Shown one piece after another: positions 48,301 through 50,219 of a DNA stretch of 64,000 nucleotides. The stretch is taken from NCBI GenBank assembly GCA_963978895.1, contig OZ022239.1, forward strand, positions 37,157,830 through 37,221,829, read 5' to 3'. The translations under genes and the position numbers were made by a program. This stretch comes from Erpobdella octoculata (Eukaryota; Annelida; Clitellata; Hirudinida; Erpobdellidae). Positions within the stretch are counted from its first letter, which is position 1. Each line of letters opens with the position of its first letter. Under the pieces are notes generated by a model that worked only from the letters and a program-made list of their open reading frames with translations, was not told where the DNA came from and made no database searches.

Positions 48301-50219
48301 TTCGGTGCTTCTAATGTTAATGTATGTTTTTTCTTATATTTATAAGATATCTCGATAACTTTTTAAGAATAAATAATCAAAGCTGTCATTGAGAATAATT
48401 TTATACGAAAATCTTTCAAGTCACAAGCAAAGATGTATCAGATAAACGTCCTTTGAATTTGAAACCACAGAAAATACTGACTTTCAAATATTAAACTACA
48501 GTAATAATTACCTACAATCCACTTTTTCCTTTAAAGACTTCAATGCTTCTCCATACTAATATGTCATGTCCATTTTCTTACAGGCTTAAATTTATTGCCC
48601 TCACATAACACAAACATTTGAAACTCAAAAAAATATAAGTTGTGTTTATAACCAAGAGATACTGCACTATAAGTTAAATTACCAGCTTCAAAACCTCTCC
48701 AGAAACTGTAACAGATATTTCCAGCAAAACTAAACAGCTATTACTTCTAGTGATATAATCACCTGCAAATTAACACTGTTCAGACAATAATTTACTTCAC
48801 ACATGCAAATCTTTAAAGGCTGTCATTTAACCAGAATCATACAGGACACACTAGATTTCCATCGTCAAAATCTGATTACTTCAACTACAGTAGACTATCT
48901 GATTGACTGAACATTTTCCGAATGTGACTGGCGATAATGACATTGACCGAAATCCAGCAAAACCCAACTAAACACAATTATCTATGGTAAAAAAATTTGT
49001 TGCTGGCAATAATAAAACAAATAAAAATTATTTTAAACATTTAATGATTCTCATTGAATTTAAACTTAGAAGTCAGCATAACATCTCTTTTTTTATGTAC
49101 CAGAGTTTGAAAAGCACAGTGTACTTTCCTGGTAGTTTCTCGTAAGAACTAAAACTAAAGCGAAATAATCGGTAATCATTTACTTTGACAAGTTTGGCCT
49201 ACAGTAGTCACATTACAAACCTACAGTAGTCCCGTTGTGAACCTTTCCCTGACCACATCAGCCCATTAATGAAATTGATTGCCAAATAATCTCAATAATT
49301 TTAATAGTCTTTTTATTATGGCTCAGAAAATAGAAAAATCAGTTTAGTTGAGAATTATCTCTCATAATTATTACAAGAGTATAAATGGTTCAGTATATAT
49401 CAATAAAAAATATACAATGAAACAAGTTGCTGCAGTTCAAATCAGAAGTAAAATAAGCTCACCTTCACATATGGTTCCATTGAGTTCAATAAAAATTCTC
49501 AGCTTACCACAAGGTTCCAGCGTTACCTTTCAATAAACACAAGACTAGTAAACACTAGAATAAATAAATTCAATTTAACTAAAAAAATATATAATTTGAA
49601 CAGACAATACTAATCTTTATATGATACATCAACATGCATATTTTGCTATTAAAAATTTAAATAATCCATACTTAATTTATTAAAAATAATTAATAACTTT
49701 TCATGCAAAATAAATCATTGAAAATAATAATTCAACATATTTAAAAGTGTATATATACCCAAATATCATTTGAGTTTTTATTGTTATAAAGATCTTCAAA
49801 GGAGAGAGCACAATTGGCTACAAATTCATCAGGTGGAATGGAAGCATCGTGAAAAACCGTGAAGCCCAAATTTCGTCCATTGTGAACTTCTGCAGAAAAT
49901 TCTTCGTTCCACACAGGATTGGAACATTTTTGCTTAGTGTGGGTTCTTGCAACTACAATTTCATCCACGTCTATGGTTACATATGGATCAATAAATAGTG
50001 GTGCTTTTAACCCAACAACCTGAAGAATTAAAAATGATTTATAAGCTTCTTCTAAAAAAATACATATATTTAAACTAAACTGTATTTTAAGCCACGGAAA
50101 CGAAAACAAGAGATTTTGCCATTTGCTTTGACTACCTGATGACGGGTTGAAAAATCTGTAGGTTTCAAGTAATCTGCTTCACGAACAGTAACTTTAACGC
50201 TGCCATTGAAGAAAACCAT
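71..50219 (-). CDS. PRKCE-like: Novel-type protein kinase C (epsilon/eta class), regulatory half plus start of kinase; continues off left edge
   Basis: Diacylglycerol-activated, calcium-independent serine/threonine kinase that moves to membranes on activation. Ten exons on the minus strand: 50136-50219, 49759-50019, 49463-49526, 48154-48310, 47762-47796, 47141-47241, 45638-45767, 43767-43897, 558-648 and 71-321. All have GT/AG ends and compatible phases, giving 435 codons. Order: N-terminal C2 (residues 1-136 approx.), pseudosubstrate [12 protein letters not shown] with Ala at the acceptor position, C1A, C1B with all Zn-binding His/Cys, Ser/Thr-rich hinge, then LLGKGSFGK, the glycine loop. 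Human PKC epsilon reaches its glycine loop at a similar length, so little is missing. The start MVFFNG resembles PKC epsilon. The catalytic lobe lies beyond position 1. Intron 8 is about 43 kb and holds most of the window's TEs. Family assignment is strong; epsilon versus eta is less certain. Confidence 0.93.
322..557. other. PKC intron 9, no other feature
   Basis: AT-rich intron between exons 9 and 10. I see no TE signature or conserved ORF in it. Confidence 0.5.
558..648 (-). CDS. PRKCE-like: PKC exon 9: hinge (V3) exon, inferred
   Basis: 91 nt after an acaaacag acceptor, reading [19 protein letters not shown] and a Ser/Thr/Pro-rich tail, ending at a weak gttggt donor. The reading is chosen because entry phase 0 and exit with one nucleotide fit exon 8 and exon 10 exactly; a stronger-looking gtattt four bases on would break the frame. 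Hinge sequences are poorly conserved, so this rests on splice phase and openness. Confidence 0.65.
649..1009. repeat. (TTA)n tract and unassigned intronic sequence
   Basis: A tta trinucleotide run at about 657-687 sits close upstream of the exon-9 acceptor. The remainder to 1009 shows no recognisable coding or TE signature. Confidence 0.5.
1010..1500 (+). mobile_element. LINE reverse transcriptase, degenerate C-terminal end
   Basis: [12 protein letters not shown] followed by [19 protein letters not shown] and [20 protein letters not shown] is the thumb/post-RT region common to CR1/jockey-type LINEs. It continues in another frame as [21 protein letters not shown]. Frame changes around 1200-1310 show it is dead. 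No RT catalytic core is present, as expected of a 5'-truncated copy. A homologous LINE tail lies at 62887-63380. Confidence 0.75.
1620..1750 (+). mobile_element. Possible hAT-type transposase start fragment
   Basis: A short open stretch starts [20 protein letters not shown], followed by a G-rich gtgagggggacaac block like those at 2760-2830. Possibly the edge of the hAT element whose C-terminus lies at 2046-2294; weak evidence. Confidence 0.25.
2046..2294 (-). pseudogene. hAT transposase C-terminal dimerisation domain fragment
   Basis: The minus strand encodes [20 protein letters not shown] then [15 protein letters not shown]. The (S/P)xSxxSER.FS.L..(I/L)K block is diagnostic of the hAT C-terminal dimerisation region of ZMYM/TTF-type transposases. 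Only about 80 residues remain and the rest of the transposase is not nearby in frame. Confidence 0.75.
2295..2950. mobile_element. TE debris with G/C-run terminal sequence
   Basis: No convincing gene. The segment at about 2720-2865 has alternating G and C runs (ctacggggggcgagg, gggggacaaat, gtccccctgtcccc) and ends gcgacgcctatgg, resembling C/G-rich ends of hAT-type elements. Confidence 0.35.
2955..5090 (+). pseudogene. P-element/THAP9-like transposase, degenerate
   Basis: DDE transposase of the P superfamily. A possible coiled-coil piece is at 2955-3224. Around 3285, [12 protein letters not shown] matches the region before the RNase-H fold. At 3620-4106, [18 protein letters not shown], then [15 protein letters not shown] and [13 protein letters not shown] follow the THAP9/P order. 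At 4555-4625, [17 protein letters not shown] is the P-element C-terminal signature. A further open block lies at 4732-5076. Stops and frame changes near 4106, 4330 and 4612 show inactivation. An N-terminal THAP zinc finger was not found and I could not define terminal repeats. Confidence 0.75.
5091..6180. other. Unassigned AT-rich sequence
   Basis: Short open stretches at 5377-5562 and 5615-5824 show no recognisable family. No strong terminal repeats seen. Confidence 0.4.
6181..6300. mobile_element. hAT-like terminal sequences
   Basis: gggccagattaaggttttg at 6180-6198 and cagtggttctcaaagtggtg at 6266-6285 resemble known terminal-repeat consensus ends of hAT-type elements (the second is Charlie-like). 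Partner ends were not identified, so element limits are unknown. Confidence 0.4.
6430..6975 (+). pseudogene. MULE-type transposase fragment
   Basis: Interrupted reading: [45 protein letters not shown] then [13 protein letters not shown] (catalytic-region order of MULE proteins: database-like strand, then a C..H block). Then 6770-6970 gives [20 protein letters not shown] and [14 protein letters not shown], the RTNN..E..N motif of the MULE C-terminal half. At least two stops and frame shifts. Confidence 0.55.
7270..7800 (+). pseudogene. hAT (ZMYM/DUF4371-like) transposase fragment
   Basis: [20 protein letters not shown] at 7350-7400 matches the CYDGASVMSG block of DUF4371-type hAT transposases, followed in other frames by [14 protein letters not shown] at 7560. 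Only pieces survive. Confidence 0.5.
7801..8560. other. Unassigned sequence
   Basis: No recognisable gene; short minus-strand open stretches at 8207-8520 resemble nothing I know. Confidence 0.35.
8575..9183 (+). mobile_element. LINE ORF1-like coding fragment, copy 1
   Basis: 8575-8772 encodes a possible coiled-coil region ending [19 protein letters not shown], and after a stop 8821-9183 gives [39 protein letters not shown] and [18 protein letters not shown]. The (R/K)P.LV.F....R..IL..R order with ..VYINEDLT is typical of LINE ORF1 nucleic-acid chaperones. One stop codon splits it. The second half is repeated at 12144-12410. Confidence 0.65.
8928..9945 (+). repeat. Duplicated block, copy 1 (LINE ORF1 + MULE C-terminus)
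   Basis: Runs from agtagaccagtcttggtatc to the AT-rich stretch after ctatatctatcgttgatt; the same sequence, about 90-95% alike by eye, recurs at 12152-13247. Copy 1 lacks a segment near 9432 present in copy 2. Confidence 0.85.
9420..9780 (+). pseudogene. MULE transposase C-terminal fragment, copy 1
   Basis: [38 protein letters not shown], then VKSFH..F and [13 protein letters not shown] text. The W...RTNN..E.(F/W)H...(HP..(F/W)k) order is the MULE/FLYWCH transposase C-terminus. Frameshifted after SFH. Confidence 0.6.
9946..10740. mobile_element. TE debris including G9/C13 runs
   Basis: Contains a G run and a long C run at 10240-10281, of the kind found at hAT ends. Two near-identical short blocks (aaaaaatagtgaaaaatgtt at 10574 and 10752; cttgctcatttgctg) show local duplication leading into the hAT fragment. 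Confidence 0.4.
10745..11353 (+). pseudogene. hAT transposase (DUF4371/ZMYM1-like) fragment
   Basis: [20 protein letters not shown] is the ADETTDISN-like block where the first catalytic Asp sits. [19 protein letters not shown] follows, then at 11055 [17 protein letters not shown] and [16 protein letters not shown], the second catalytic region with CxxH. 10985-11055 behaves as an intron (gtatgt..ttatcag). The C-terminal dimerisation domain is absent here. Confidence 0.75.
11520..12130 (+). pseudogene. PIF1-like helicase fragment of a Helitron
   Basis: [20 protein letters not shown] then [13 protein letters not shown], and upstream in another frame TKLR-like and DPVNATGG-like pieces: the G.(R/K)VML..N(I/L)...GLVNG..G block lies between helicase motifs IV and V of PIF1-family proteins fused to Helitron Rep. 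Compare 13511-14197. Multiple frameshifts; fused to LINE ORF1-like sequence at 12135. Confidence 0.7.
11543..12010 (+). repeat. 468-bp duplication, copy 1 (Helitron/PIF1 helicase piece)
   Basis: Matches 15535-16002 at constant offset 3992 with no difference I could see. It contains an internal ~95-bp tandem duplication (gtgatgctacgatcaaacat at 11863 and 11958). Copy 1 sits in longer helicase sequence, so it is likely the donor. Confidence 0.9.
12152..13247 (+). repeat. Duplicated block, copy 2 (LINE ORF1 + MULE C-terminus)
   Basis: Second copy of 8928-9945. It holds the ORF1 part (12162-12410), then a MULE part with [40 protein letters not shown] and [15 protein letters not shown]. It is more complete than copy 1 (extra segment near 12658-12760). 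The RTNN motif is altered to STNK here. Confidence 0.85.
13260..14197 (+). pseudogene. Helitron helicase (PIF1-like), C-terminal third
   Basis: Upstream frames give [20 protein letters not shown] (motif II/III region GD..QLPPV) and [17 protein letters not shown]. The 13511-14197 stretch is open for 228 codons: [20 protein letters not shown] (motif IV region), [39 protein letters not shown] and [19 protein letters not shown] (motifs V and VI with the arginine finger). N-terminal Rep and helicase motif I are absent. The open 228 codons suggest this copy is younger than its neighbours. Confidence 0.88.
14340..14445 (+). repeat. 35-bp tandem repeat, three units
   Basis: ttctcggatactgaagatct starts at 14351 and 14386, and a variant at 14421, giving a 35-bp period. 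No coding meaning seen. Confidence 0.75.
14446..14920. other. Unassigned sequence
   Basis: A short Cys-containing open stretch at 14594-14782 ([18 protein letters not shown]) has no clear family. Nothing else seen. Confidence 0.3.
14926..15355 (+). pseudogene. Tc1/mariner-like transposase C-terminal fragment
   Basis: 15241-15350 reads [10 protein letters not shown], a stop, [20 protein letters not shown] then FEEF, the C-terminal block of mariner/Tc1 transposases found where the third catalytic acidic residue has passed. The upstream ORF 14926-15249 is not clearly part of it. Confidence 0.5.
15535..16002 (+). repeat. 468-bp duplication, copy 2, inserted
   Basis: Copy of 11543-12010. It is flanked on both sides by the same 20 bases (ctaatattcagcttgttaga, ending at 15536 on the left and 16020 on the right), so it is an insertion with a target repeat of about 18-20 bp. 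See findings. Confidence 0.9.
16400..17240 (+). pseudogene. Harbinger-type element, copy A (nuclease start, Zn-finger protein piece)
   Basis: 16395-16600 reads [20 protein letters not shown], then [20 protein letters not shown] and [11 protein letters not shown]: the helix-turn-helix-like region and first catalytic Asp of HARBI1/PIF nucleases, stopping soon after. Next, 16680-16890 encodes [20 protein letters not shown] then KKHN, a C2H2-type finger of a different protein, and 16998-17100 one copy of the [14 protein letters not shown] repeat unit. Copy B (17241-20540) has the same order, so this is a fixed composite. Confidence 0.65.
17351..17546 (-). mobile_element. tRNA-derived SINE with long poly-A tail
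   Basis: Read on the minus strand: GCGGTGGTGGCTAAGCGG (box A-like, TGGCTAAGCGGT), GGTTCGAATCTC (box B), a body ending ..AGGAGTTTACACGCATTGC.., and a poly-A tail (T run 17351-17391 on the plus strand). Copy A (16400s) gives the empty site gtgatagctgaaatgattgg. Pol III-transcribed, mobilised by LINE machinery. Related copies: 23271, 45216, 51850. Confidence 0.88.
17815..19092 (-). mobile_element. RTE-like LINE reverse transcriptase with PHD-like zinc module
   Basis: Minus strand, open for 409 codons from 19089 to 17860. RT core: [18 protein letters not shown] (motif A), [18 protein letters not shown] (motif B), [18 protein letters not shown] (motif C with catalytic YADD). Then [31 protein letters not shown] and CKSC, a PHD/RING-like C-C-C-C-C-H-C-C array. 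Then [50 protein letters not shown] and [12 protein letters not shown], the usual C-terminal region. The 3' end has a (GAT)n tail (catcatcat at 17811). 5'-truncated: endonuclease absent. Inserted into copy B. Confidence 0.93.
19093..19261 (+). repeat. 34-bp tandem repeat at the LINE 5' junction, five units
   Basis: cagatctttgttcttggcaa begins at 19093, 19126, 19160, 19194 and 19228 (33, 34, 34, 34 bp). It fills exactly the gap between the truncated LINE 5' end and the resumed host element at 19262. Confidence 0.92.
19590..20540 (+). repeat. 231-bp coding tandem repeat (77 codons), about four units
   Basis: atgttagatgagaagctact starts at 19590, 19821, 20052 and 20313. Units 1 and 2 are nearly identical and open: [20 protein letters not shown], then [20 protein letters not shown] and [18 protein letters not shown]. 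Unit 3 is followed by a diverged stretch and unit 4 is interrupted by a stop. A single unit is also in copy A at 17007. Function unknown. Confidence 0.85.
20561..21049 (+). other. Downstream part of the composite element with ARDR motif
   Basis: A spliced-looking reading: [14 protein letters not shown], intron gtaagt-like, then [20 protein letters not shown] and WFGNARDRG. The latter resembles [20 protein letters not shown] at 22917-22980. Family unknown. Confidence 0.35.
21050..21229. mobile_element. Inverted-repeat element around (TA)n
   Basis: The ~40-bp arm at 21050-21090 (gtatacaagaaaatttattg...agtaaatata) is repeated in reverse complement at 21189-21229, with (TA)n between. A foldback or MITE-like unit, or a palindromic duplication. 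Confidence 0.75.
21230..21334. repeat. (TG)n microsatellite and spacer
   Basis: tgtgtgtgtgtgtgtgtg at 21241-21259, then unassigned sequence to the LTR. Confidence 0.7.
21335..22770 (+). mobile_element. Internally deleted LTR retrotransposon (gypsy-like)
   Basis: 5' LTR 21335-21520 (TGTCAGATACT ... GTTACA); primer-binding site tggcgcagtcgac at 21521 as in tRNA-Ser-primed gypsy elements; gag start [20 protein letters not shown] at 21632; nucleocapsid zinc knuckle [13 protein letters not shown] (CX2CX3HX4C) at about 22260; purine tract aaaaggggaggtg at 22608; 3' LTR from 22620, diverged or cut near 22768. Gag has several frameshifts, and protease, RT, RNase H and integrase are essentially missing. 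Confidence 0.88.
22824..23087 (+). other. Open 87-codon stretch with [10 protein letters not shown] motif
   Basis: Reads [20 protein letters not shown] and a Gln/Lys-rich tail ending QDENDGAD. It is similar to 20815-20900, so it is probably a C-terminal exon of the same unknown TE-borne protein, which the LTR element split. Not a family I recognise. Confidence 0.35.
23110..23186. repeat. (TA)n microsatellite
   Basis: Uninterrupted ta repeats of about 75 bp. Confidence 0.95.
23187..24170 (+). mobile_element. LINE endonuclease C-terminus and linker, interrupted by a SINE
   Basis: 23200-23268 reads [20 protein letters not shown], then after the SINE 23505-23570 gives [20 protein letters not shown], the SDH motif ending an apurinic-type endonuclease. 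The linker at 23870-24100 has [32 protein letters not shown] and [12 protein letters not shown], which precedes RT in CR1/L2-type LINEs. RT is absent. Confidence 0.85.
23271..23502 (+). mobile_element. tRNA-derived SINE inserted in a LINE
   Basis: Box A-like tggcagagcgatagagcgc, box B-like ggcagttcaagcctc, the shared body cccttaagcaaggagttcac, and a (att)n tail. Flanked by agtata at 23265-23270 and 23503-23508 (target duplication). The LINE reading frame resumes after removing it. Confidence 0.9.
24171..24550 (+). other. Unassigned sequence left of the large hAT
   Basis: An open stretch 24279-24485 ([33 protein letters not shown]) may belong to the ZNF862-like TE fragment that resumes at 41344. 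I cannot prove it. Confidence 0.3.
24897..25340 (+). pseudogene. Outer hAT transposase, N-terminal exon
   Basis: [20 protein letters not shown] then [18 protein letters not shown], a BED-finger-like start followed by an apparent intron, then at 25195 CKKCGM and [13 protein letters not shown] before a gtaaat donor. The BED cysteines are only partly visible. Confidence 0.5.
25410..26061 (+). mobile_element. Helitron, non-autonomous, copy a
   Basis: Has (tc)n(at)n at the 5' side, the family block cattgctacactattcatct, a minisatellite of gagcgggaacggg type (25655-26000), and a 3' end with hairpin-like caacgctgggtaccccgctag at 26041-26061, ending CTAG then T. The 5' end is less certain. Confidence 0.7.
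26362..27812 (-). pseudogene. MULE transposase with FLYWCH-type finger, one frameshift
   Basis: ATG at 27812. N-terminal FLYWCH-like finger: [34 protein letters not shown] (the final His of the usual HxH is Cys). DDE core: [17 protein letters not shown] (first Asp), [17 protein letters not shown] (second Asp then Glu), [13 protein letters not shown] (CxxH). C-terminus: [20 protein letters not shown] then [15 protein letters not shown]. Open 425 codons to 26538. A shift in the A/T run near 26560 moves the rest ([33 protein letters not shown]) to another frame down to about 26360. Closest to autonomous in the window besides the inner hAT. Confidence 0.9.
27810..27849. repeat. 40-bp palindrome over the MULE start codon
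   Basis: cattttatcgattctaga mirrored by tctagaatcgataaaatg; 19 of 20 arm positions pair. The minus-strand ATG of the transposase lies in the left edge. Confidence 0.9.
27850..28373. repeat. (TATG)n and degenerate A/G-rich tandem repeat
   Basis: tatgtatgtatg run at about 28000-28047, then 28060-28360 carries repeated variants of ggaattagaaataggaatt. No gene seen. Confidence 0.7.
28374..28699 (+). repeat. Roughly 100-bp tandem repeat, four partial units
   Basis: taatggtcatatgcttggct-like starts at 28371, 28486, 28588 and 28661, each followed by a tttataaaatgag-like block. The fourth unit is split by the inner hAT and resumes at 33362. Confidence 0.7.
29249..30532. mobile_element. Non-autonomous TIR element inside a Helitron (TA)n tract
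   Basis: tagggatgtcacgggtac at 29249 and, inverted, gtgacatccctaat ending near 30532. It is rich in cccgaacccgaa tandem motifs near both ends. No transposase seen. hAT-like by its ends; the (TA)n target hides any duplication. Helitron copies c and d lack it. Confidence 0.8.
30870..31200 (+). repeat. 18-bp minisatellite inside Helitron copy b
   Basis: Repeats of gaccgggagcgggaaagc. A multiple of three, without stops in most frames, which makes long Arg/Ser-like spurious ORFs on both strands. The same array occurs at 25655, 33460 and 38650. Confidence 0.92.
31300..32978 (+). pseudogene. hAT transposase (ZBED-like), nearly intact, one frameshift
   Basis: 31300-31638 codes [31 protein letters not shown] and [12 protein letters not shown] frame change at 31635 (stop overlapping ATG) leads to 447 open codons: [17 protein letters not shown] (first catalytic Asp), [15 protein letters not shown] (second), [13 protein letters not shown] (CxxH), [27 protein letters not shown], and the dimerisation domain [18 protein letters not shown]. 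The BED-finger Cys/His are missing: the coding start lies only 39 bp after the Helitron 3' end, so the Helitron may have displaced the N-terminus. Residual activity cannot be excluded but seems unlikely. Confidence 0.92.
32979..33361. other. 3' flank and subterminal repeats of the inner hAT
   Basis: Non-coding AT-rich trailer, then 33260-33350 repeats of ataatcggc motifs matching 28725-28790 in inverse orientation. Confidence 0.7.
33396..34167 (-). mobile_element. Helitron copy c (complete, non-autonomous)
   Basis: Minus orientation: 5' TCTATATATATAAAAATG at 34167, 3' CTAG at 33396-33399. It holds the Rep start [15 protein letters not shown] (ATG near 33855), the 18-bp minisatellite, and an unbroken (TA)n where copy b has the TIR element. 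The 3' hairpin region has a tandem repeat (ggcgttgccc twice at 33411-33430). Confidence 0.88.
34168..34852. repeat. Dispersed repeat and palindrome
   Basis: 34284-34440 (ttatttaggttacaatctg ... ttggatgacaataaatgatt) is closely similar to 52810-52972. A hairpin gagcttaagtat / atacttaagctc lies at 34497-34526. No gene seen. Confidence 0.75.
34853..34991. mobile_element. 139-bp Helitron remnant with two outward-facing 3' ends
   Basis: CTAGCGGGATAACGG at 34853 is a minus-strand 3' end, gccgggtaccccgctag at 34975-34991 a plus-strand 3' end; minisatellite units lie between. Confidence 0.75.
35008..35610 (-). mobile_element. CR1/L2-like LINE 3' end
   Basis: Minus strand: [68 protein letters not shown], then [14 protein letters not shown]: the post-RT region, open for 142+ codons. 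The 3' end has an (ATT)n tail (ataataataataata at 35002-35017). 5'-truncated. Confidence 0.92.
35619..38184 (+). mobile_element. Helitron carrying truncated Rep
   Basis: 5' TCTATATATATAAAAGG at 35619, 3' hairpin cgggcaacgccgggttgccc then CTAG at 38181-38184 followed by T. Contains the Rep N-terminal exons (36166-38080) but not the HUH nickase or helicase. A larger relative of the copies at 25410-39297. Confidence 0.82.
36166..38103 (+). pseudogene. Helitron Rep (Helitron_like_N), truncated before the nickase core
   Basis: Start [19 protein letters not shown] at 36166; exons about 36166-36286, 36402-36470, 36677-37851 and 37985-38103. The long exon is open: [39 protein letters not shown] (zinc-ligand-like cysteines), [17 protein letters not shown], then [40 protein letters not shown] and [12 protein letters not shown]. 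The last exon gives [20 protein letters not shown] then ends. In full-length proteins the HUH motif, the two Tyr and the helicase follow. The 60-bp intron end is duplicated (37868-37984). Could act only in trans, if at all. Confidence 0.9.
38185..38587. other. Unassigned spacer between Helitrons
   Basis: Short open stretch 38218-38400 ([20 protein letters not shown]) shows no known family. Confidence 0.35.
38588..39297 (-). mobile_element. Helitron copy d (non-autonomous)
   Basis: 3' CTAG at 38588-38591, hairpin cccggcgttgcccggg, shorter 18-bp array, (TA)n, Rep start near 39037, and 5' TC at 39297. A piece near 39090 present in copy c is deleted. Confidence 0.87.
39298..39390. repeat. (TA)n microsatellite
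   Basis: About 90 bp of ta repeats with two gata interruptions. Confidence 0.95.
39395..39530. repeat. MULE right terminus with about eight subterminal repeats
   Basis: Variants of ggcgactagttggcc every 12-20 bp from about 39400 to 39520; two matching inverse copies lie at the left end (25378-25408). Confidence 0.8.
39592..41137 (+). pseudogene. Outer hAT transposase, main exon
   Basis: Acceptor ttacacag near 39579-39580. Carries the hAT core and dimerisation domain: [22 protein letters not shown] (first Asp region), [54 protein letters not shown] and [11 protein letters not shown]. Disabled by a stop near 39605, a frameshift at 40082-40085 and a TAG at 40289-40291. Confidence 0.87.
41344..42300 (+). 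pseudogene. hAT-like (ZNF862/KIAA1586-type) fragment
   Basis: [40 protein letters not shown] and [12 protein letters not shown] match the VRWLSR..A... block of these TE-derived proteins. Degenerate afterwards, with a C-terminal [12 protein letters not shown] SAERGFS remnant near 42210. Confidence 0.6.
42425..42910 (+). pseudogene. hAT (ZBED1-like) transposase fragment
   Basis: [20 protein letters not shown] then [10 protein letters not shown] is the first catalytic Asp region of ZBED-like hAT proteins. Then [17 protein letters not shown] and [17 protein letters not shown] follow the expected order. Truncated at about 42905 by LTR-element sequence. Confidence 0.75.
42912..43169 (+). mobile_element. 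LTR retrotransposon 3' end (pol C-terminus, purine tract, LTR)
   Basis: [20 protein letters not shown] is a typical pol C-terminal tail. ctcaaaaggggagg is the polypurine tract (also at 22606), and tgtcatatac at 42995 opens the LTR, with a ttgaataaac polyadenylation-like site. The right LTR limit (about 43169) is a guess. Confidence 0.7.
43170..43766. repeat. Left part of PKC intron 8 with a strong hairpin
   Basis: Mostly unassigned AT-rich sequence. tactgttcttttgatt at 43683 pairs with aatcaaaagaacagta ending at 43740, just 26 bp inside the intron from exon 8. Confidence 0.6.
43767..43897 (-). CDS. PRKCE-like: PKC exon 8: end of C1B and V3 start
   Basis: 131 nt reading (V)[20 protein letters not shown], completing the C1B zinc ligands, then [20 protein letters not shown], like the ..LADLGVTPDK.. 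segment after C1B in PKC epsilon. The donor is gttagc, phase 0. The next intron is the 43 kb TE-filled one. A hairpin-forming repeat (43683-43740) lies just inside that intron. Confidence 0.9.
44609..44746. mobile_element. 138-bp inverted-repeat element
   Basis: atattcctataattcattta at 44609 is mirrored by taaatgaattataggaatat ending at 44746; 24-bp perfect arms with about 90 bp between. MITE-like; no clear target duplication. Confidence 0.75.
44813..44871 (-). mobile_element. Helitron 3' terminal fragment
   Basis: ctagtggggtacctggcgtt then ccctgggatttttagag and taatgtttgtctctc match copies c and d at their 3' ends. Truncated after about 59 bp. Confidence 0.75.
45216..45300 (-). mobile_element. 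SINE fragment (tail half)
   Basis: ggttagtgaaaaaagttagt, acctgagcaatgcgagtaaa and ttccttgcttaa match the SINE body at 17392-17465; the tRNA-like head is missing. Confidence 0.7.
45638..45767 (-). CDS. PRKCE-like: PKC exon 7: linker and first half of C1B
   Basis: 130 nt after a ttgttag acceptor. [19 protein letters not shown] gives His-X12-Cys-X2-Cys, then [15 protein letters not shown]. This is the diacylglycerol/phorbol-ester binding C1B domain, including the conserved QG. The gtctc donor leaves one nucleotide, completed by exon 8. Confidence 0.92.
45857..46238. mobile_element. 382-bp hAT-type MITE with perfect target duplication
   Basis: Ends tagggctgt and acagcccta, flanked by atgaaatt on both sides (45849-45856 and 46239-46246). 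No coding capacity. Confidence 0.88.
46668..46795 (+). repeat. About 26-bp minisatellite
   Basis: Repeats of cacctcatcacattcccttga with variants, about five units; earlier relatives at 46290-46345 (cacctgatcacattatctcg). Confidence 0.85.
47141..47241 (-). CDS. PRKCE-like: PKC exon 6: end of C1A
   Basis: 101 nt reading (V)[19 protein letters not shown], the C-terminal C1A signature (CTCVVHKRC is nearly invariant in PKC epsilon/eta), then an acidic linker ending SDESYNV before a gtaagc donor, phase 0. It completes the C1A zinc ligands. Confidence 0.92.
47242..47761. other. PKC intron 5
   Basis: AT-rich; no TE or conserved ORF seen. Confidence 0.5.
47762..47796 (-). CDS. PRKCE-like: PKC exon 5: 35-nt micro-exon in C1A
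   Basis: Only 35 nt, flanked by a ttgcag acceptor and gtttgtg donor, reading (W)[11 protein letters not shown] and supplying the third C1A cysteine. Its phases (enters with 2 nt borrowed, leaves 1 nt) fit both neighbours exactly, which is the main evidence for it. Confidence 0.85.
47797..48153. other. PKC intron 4
   Basis: AT-rich; nothing else seen. Confidence 0.5.
48154..48310 (-). CDS. PRKCE-like: PKC exon 4: pseudosubstrate and first half of C1A
   Basis: 157 nt. A basic stretch ends [18 protein letters not shown]: the pseudosubstrate (Ala replaces the phospho-acceptor) and the first Zn-binding His of C1A. Then [12 protein letters not shown] supplies the first two C1A cysteines. The exon ends inside the Trp codon (TG|G) at a gtttgt donor, in phase with exon 5. 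The pseudosubstrate keeps the kinase inactive until diacylglycerol binds. Confidence 0.92.
48311..49462. other. PKC intron 3
   Basis: AT-rich, 1.15 kb, no TE signature or conserved ORF recognised. Confidence 0.5.
49463..49526 (-). CDS. PRKCE-like: PKC exon 3: end of C2 and linker
   Basis: 64 nt reading [17 protein letters not shown] then TICE, after an attgaaag acceptor and before a gtgagc donor. It corresponds to the DLEPEG.. segment that ends C2 in PKC epsilon. It leaves one nucleotide, which completes a Glu codon with exon 4. Confidence 0.88.
49759..50019 (-). CDS. PRKCE-like: PKC exon 2: bulk of the C2 domain
   Basis: 87 codons between a ttcag acceptor and a gtatat donor, phase 0 at both ends. 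Readable blocks are [30 protein letters not shown] and [14 protein letters not shown], the conserved C2 strands of PKC epsilon/eta. The full set of calcium-binding aspartates of conventional PKCs is not apparent, as expected for a novel PKC. Confidence 0.92.
50136..50219 (-). CDS. PRKCE-like: PKC exon 1: start codon and first C2 strand
   Basis: The ATG is the reverse complement of cat at 50217-50219. The 28 codons read [19 protein letters not shown] and end TRHQ before a gtagtc donor, phase 0. This matches the N-terminal C2 start of novel PKCs, which precedes the pseudosubstrate, unlike the C1-C2 order of conventional PKCs. Confidence 0.9.
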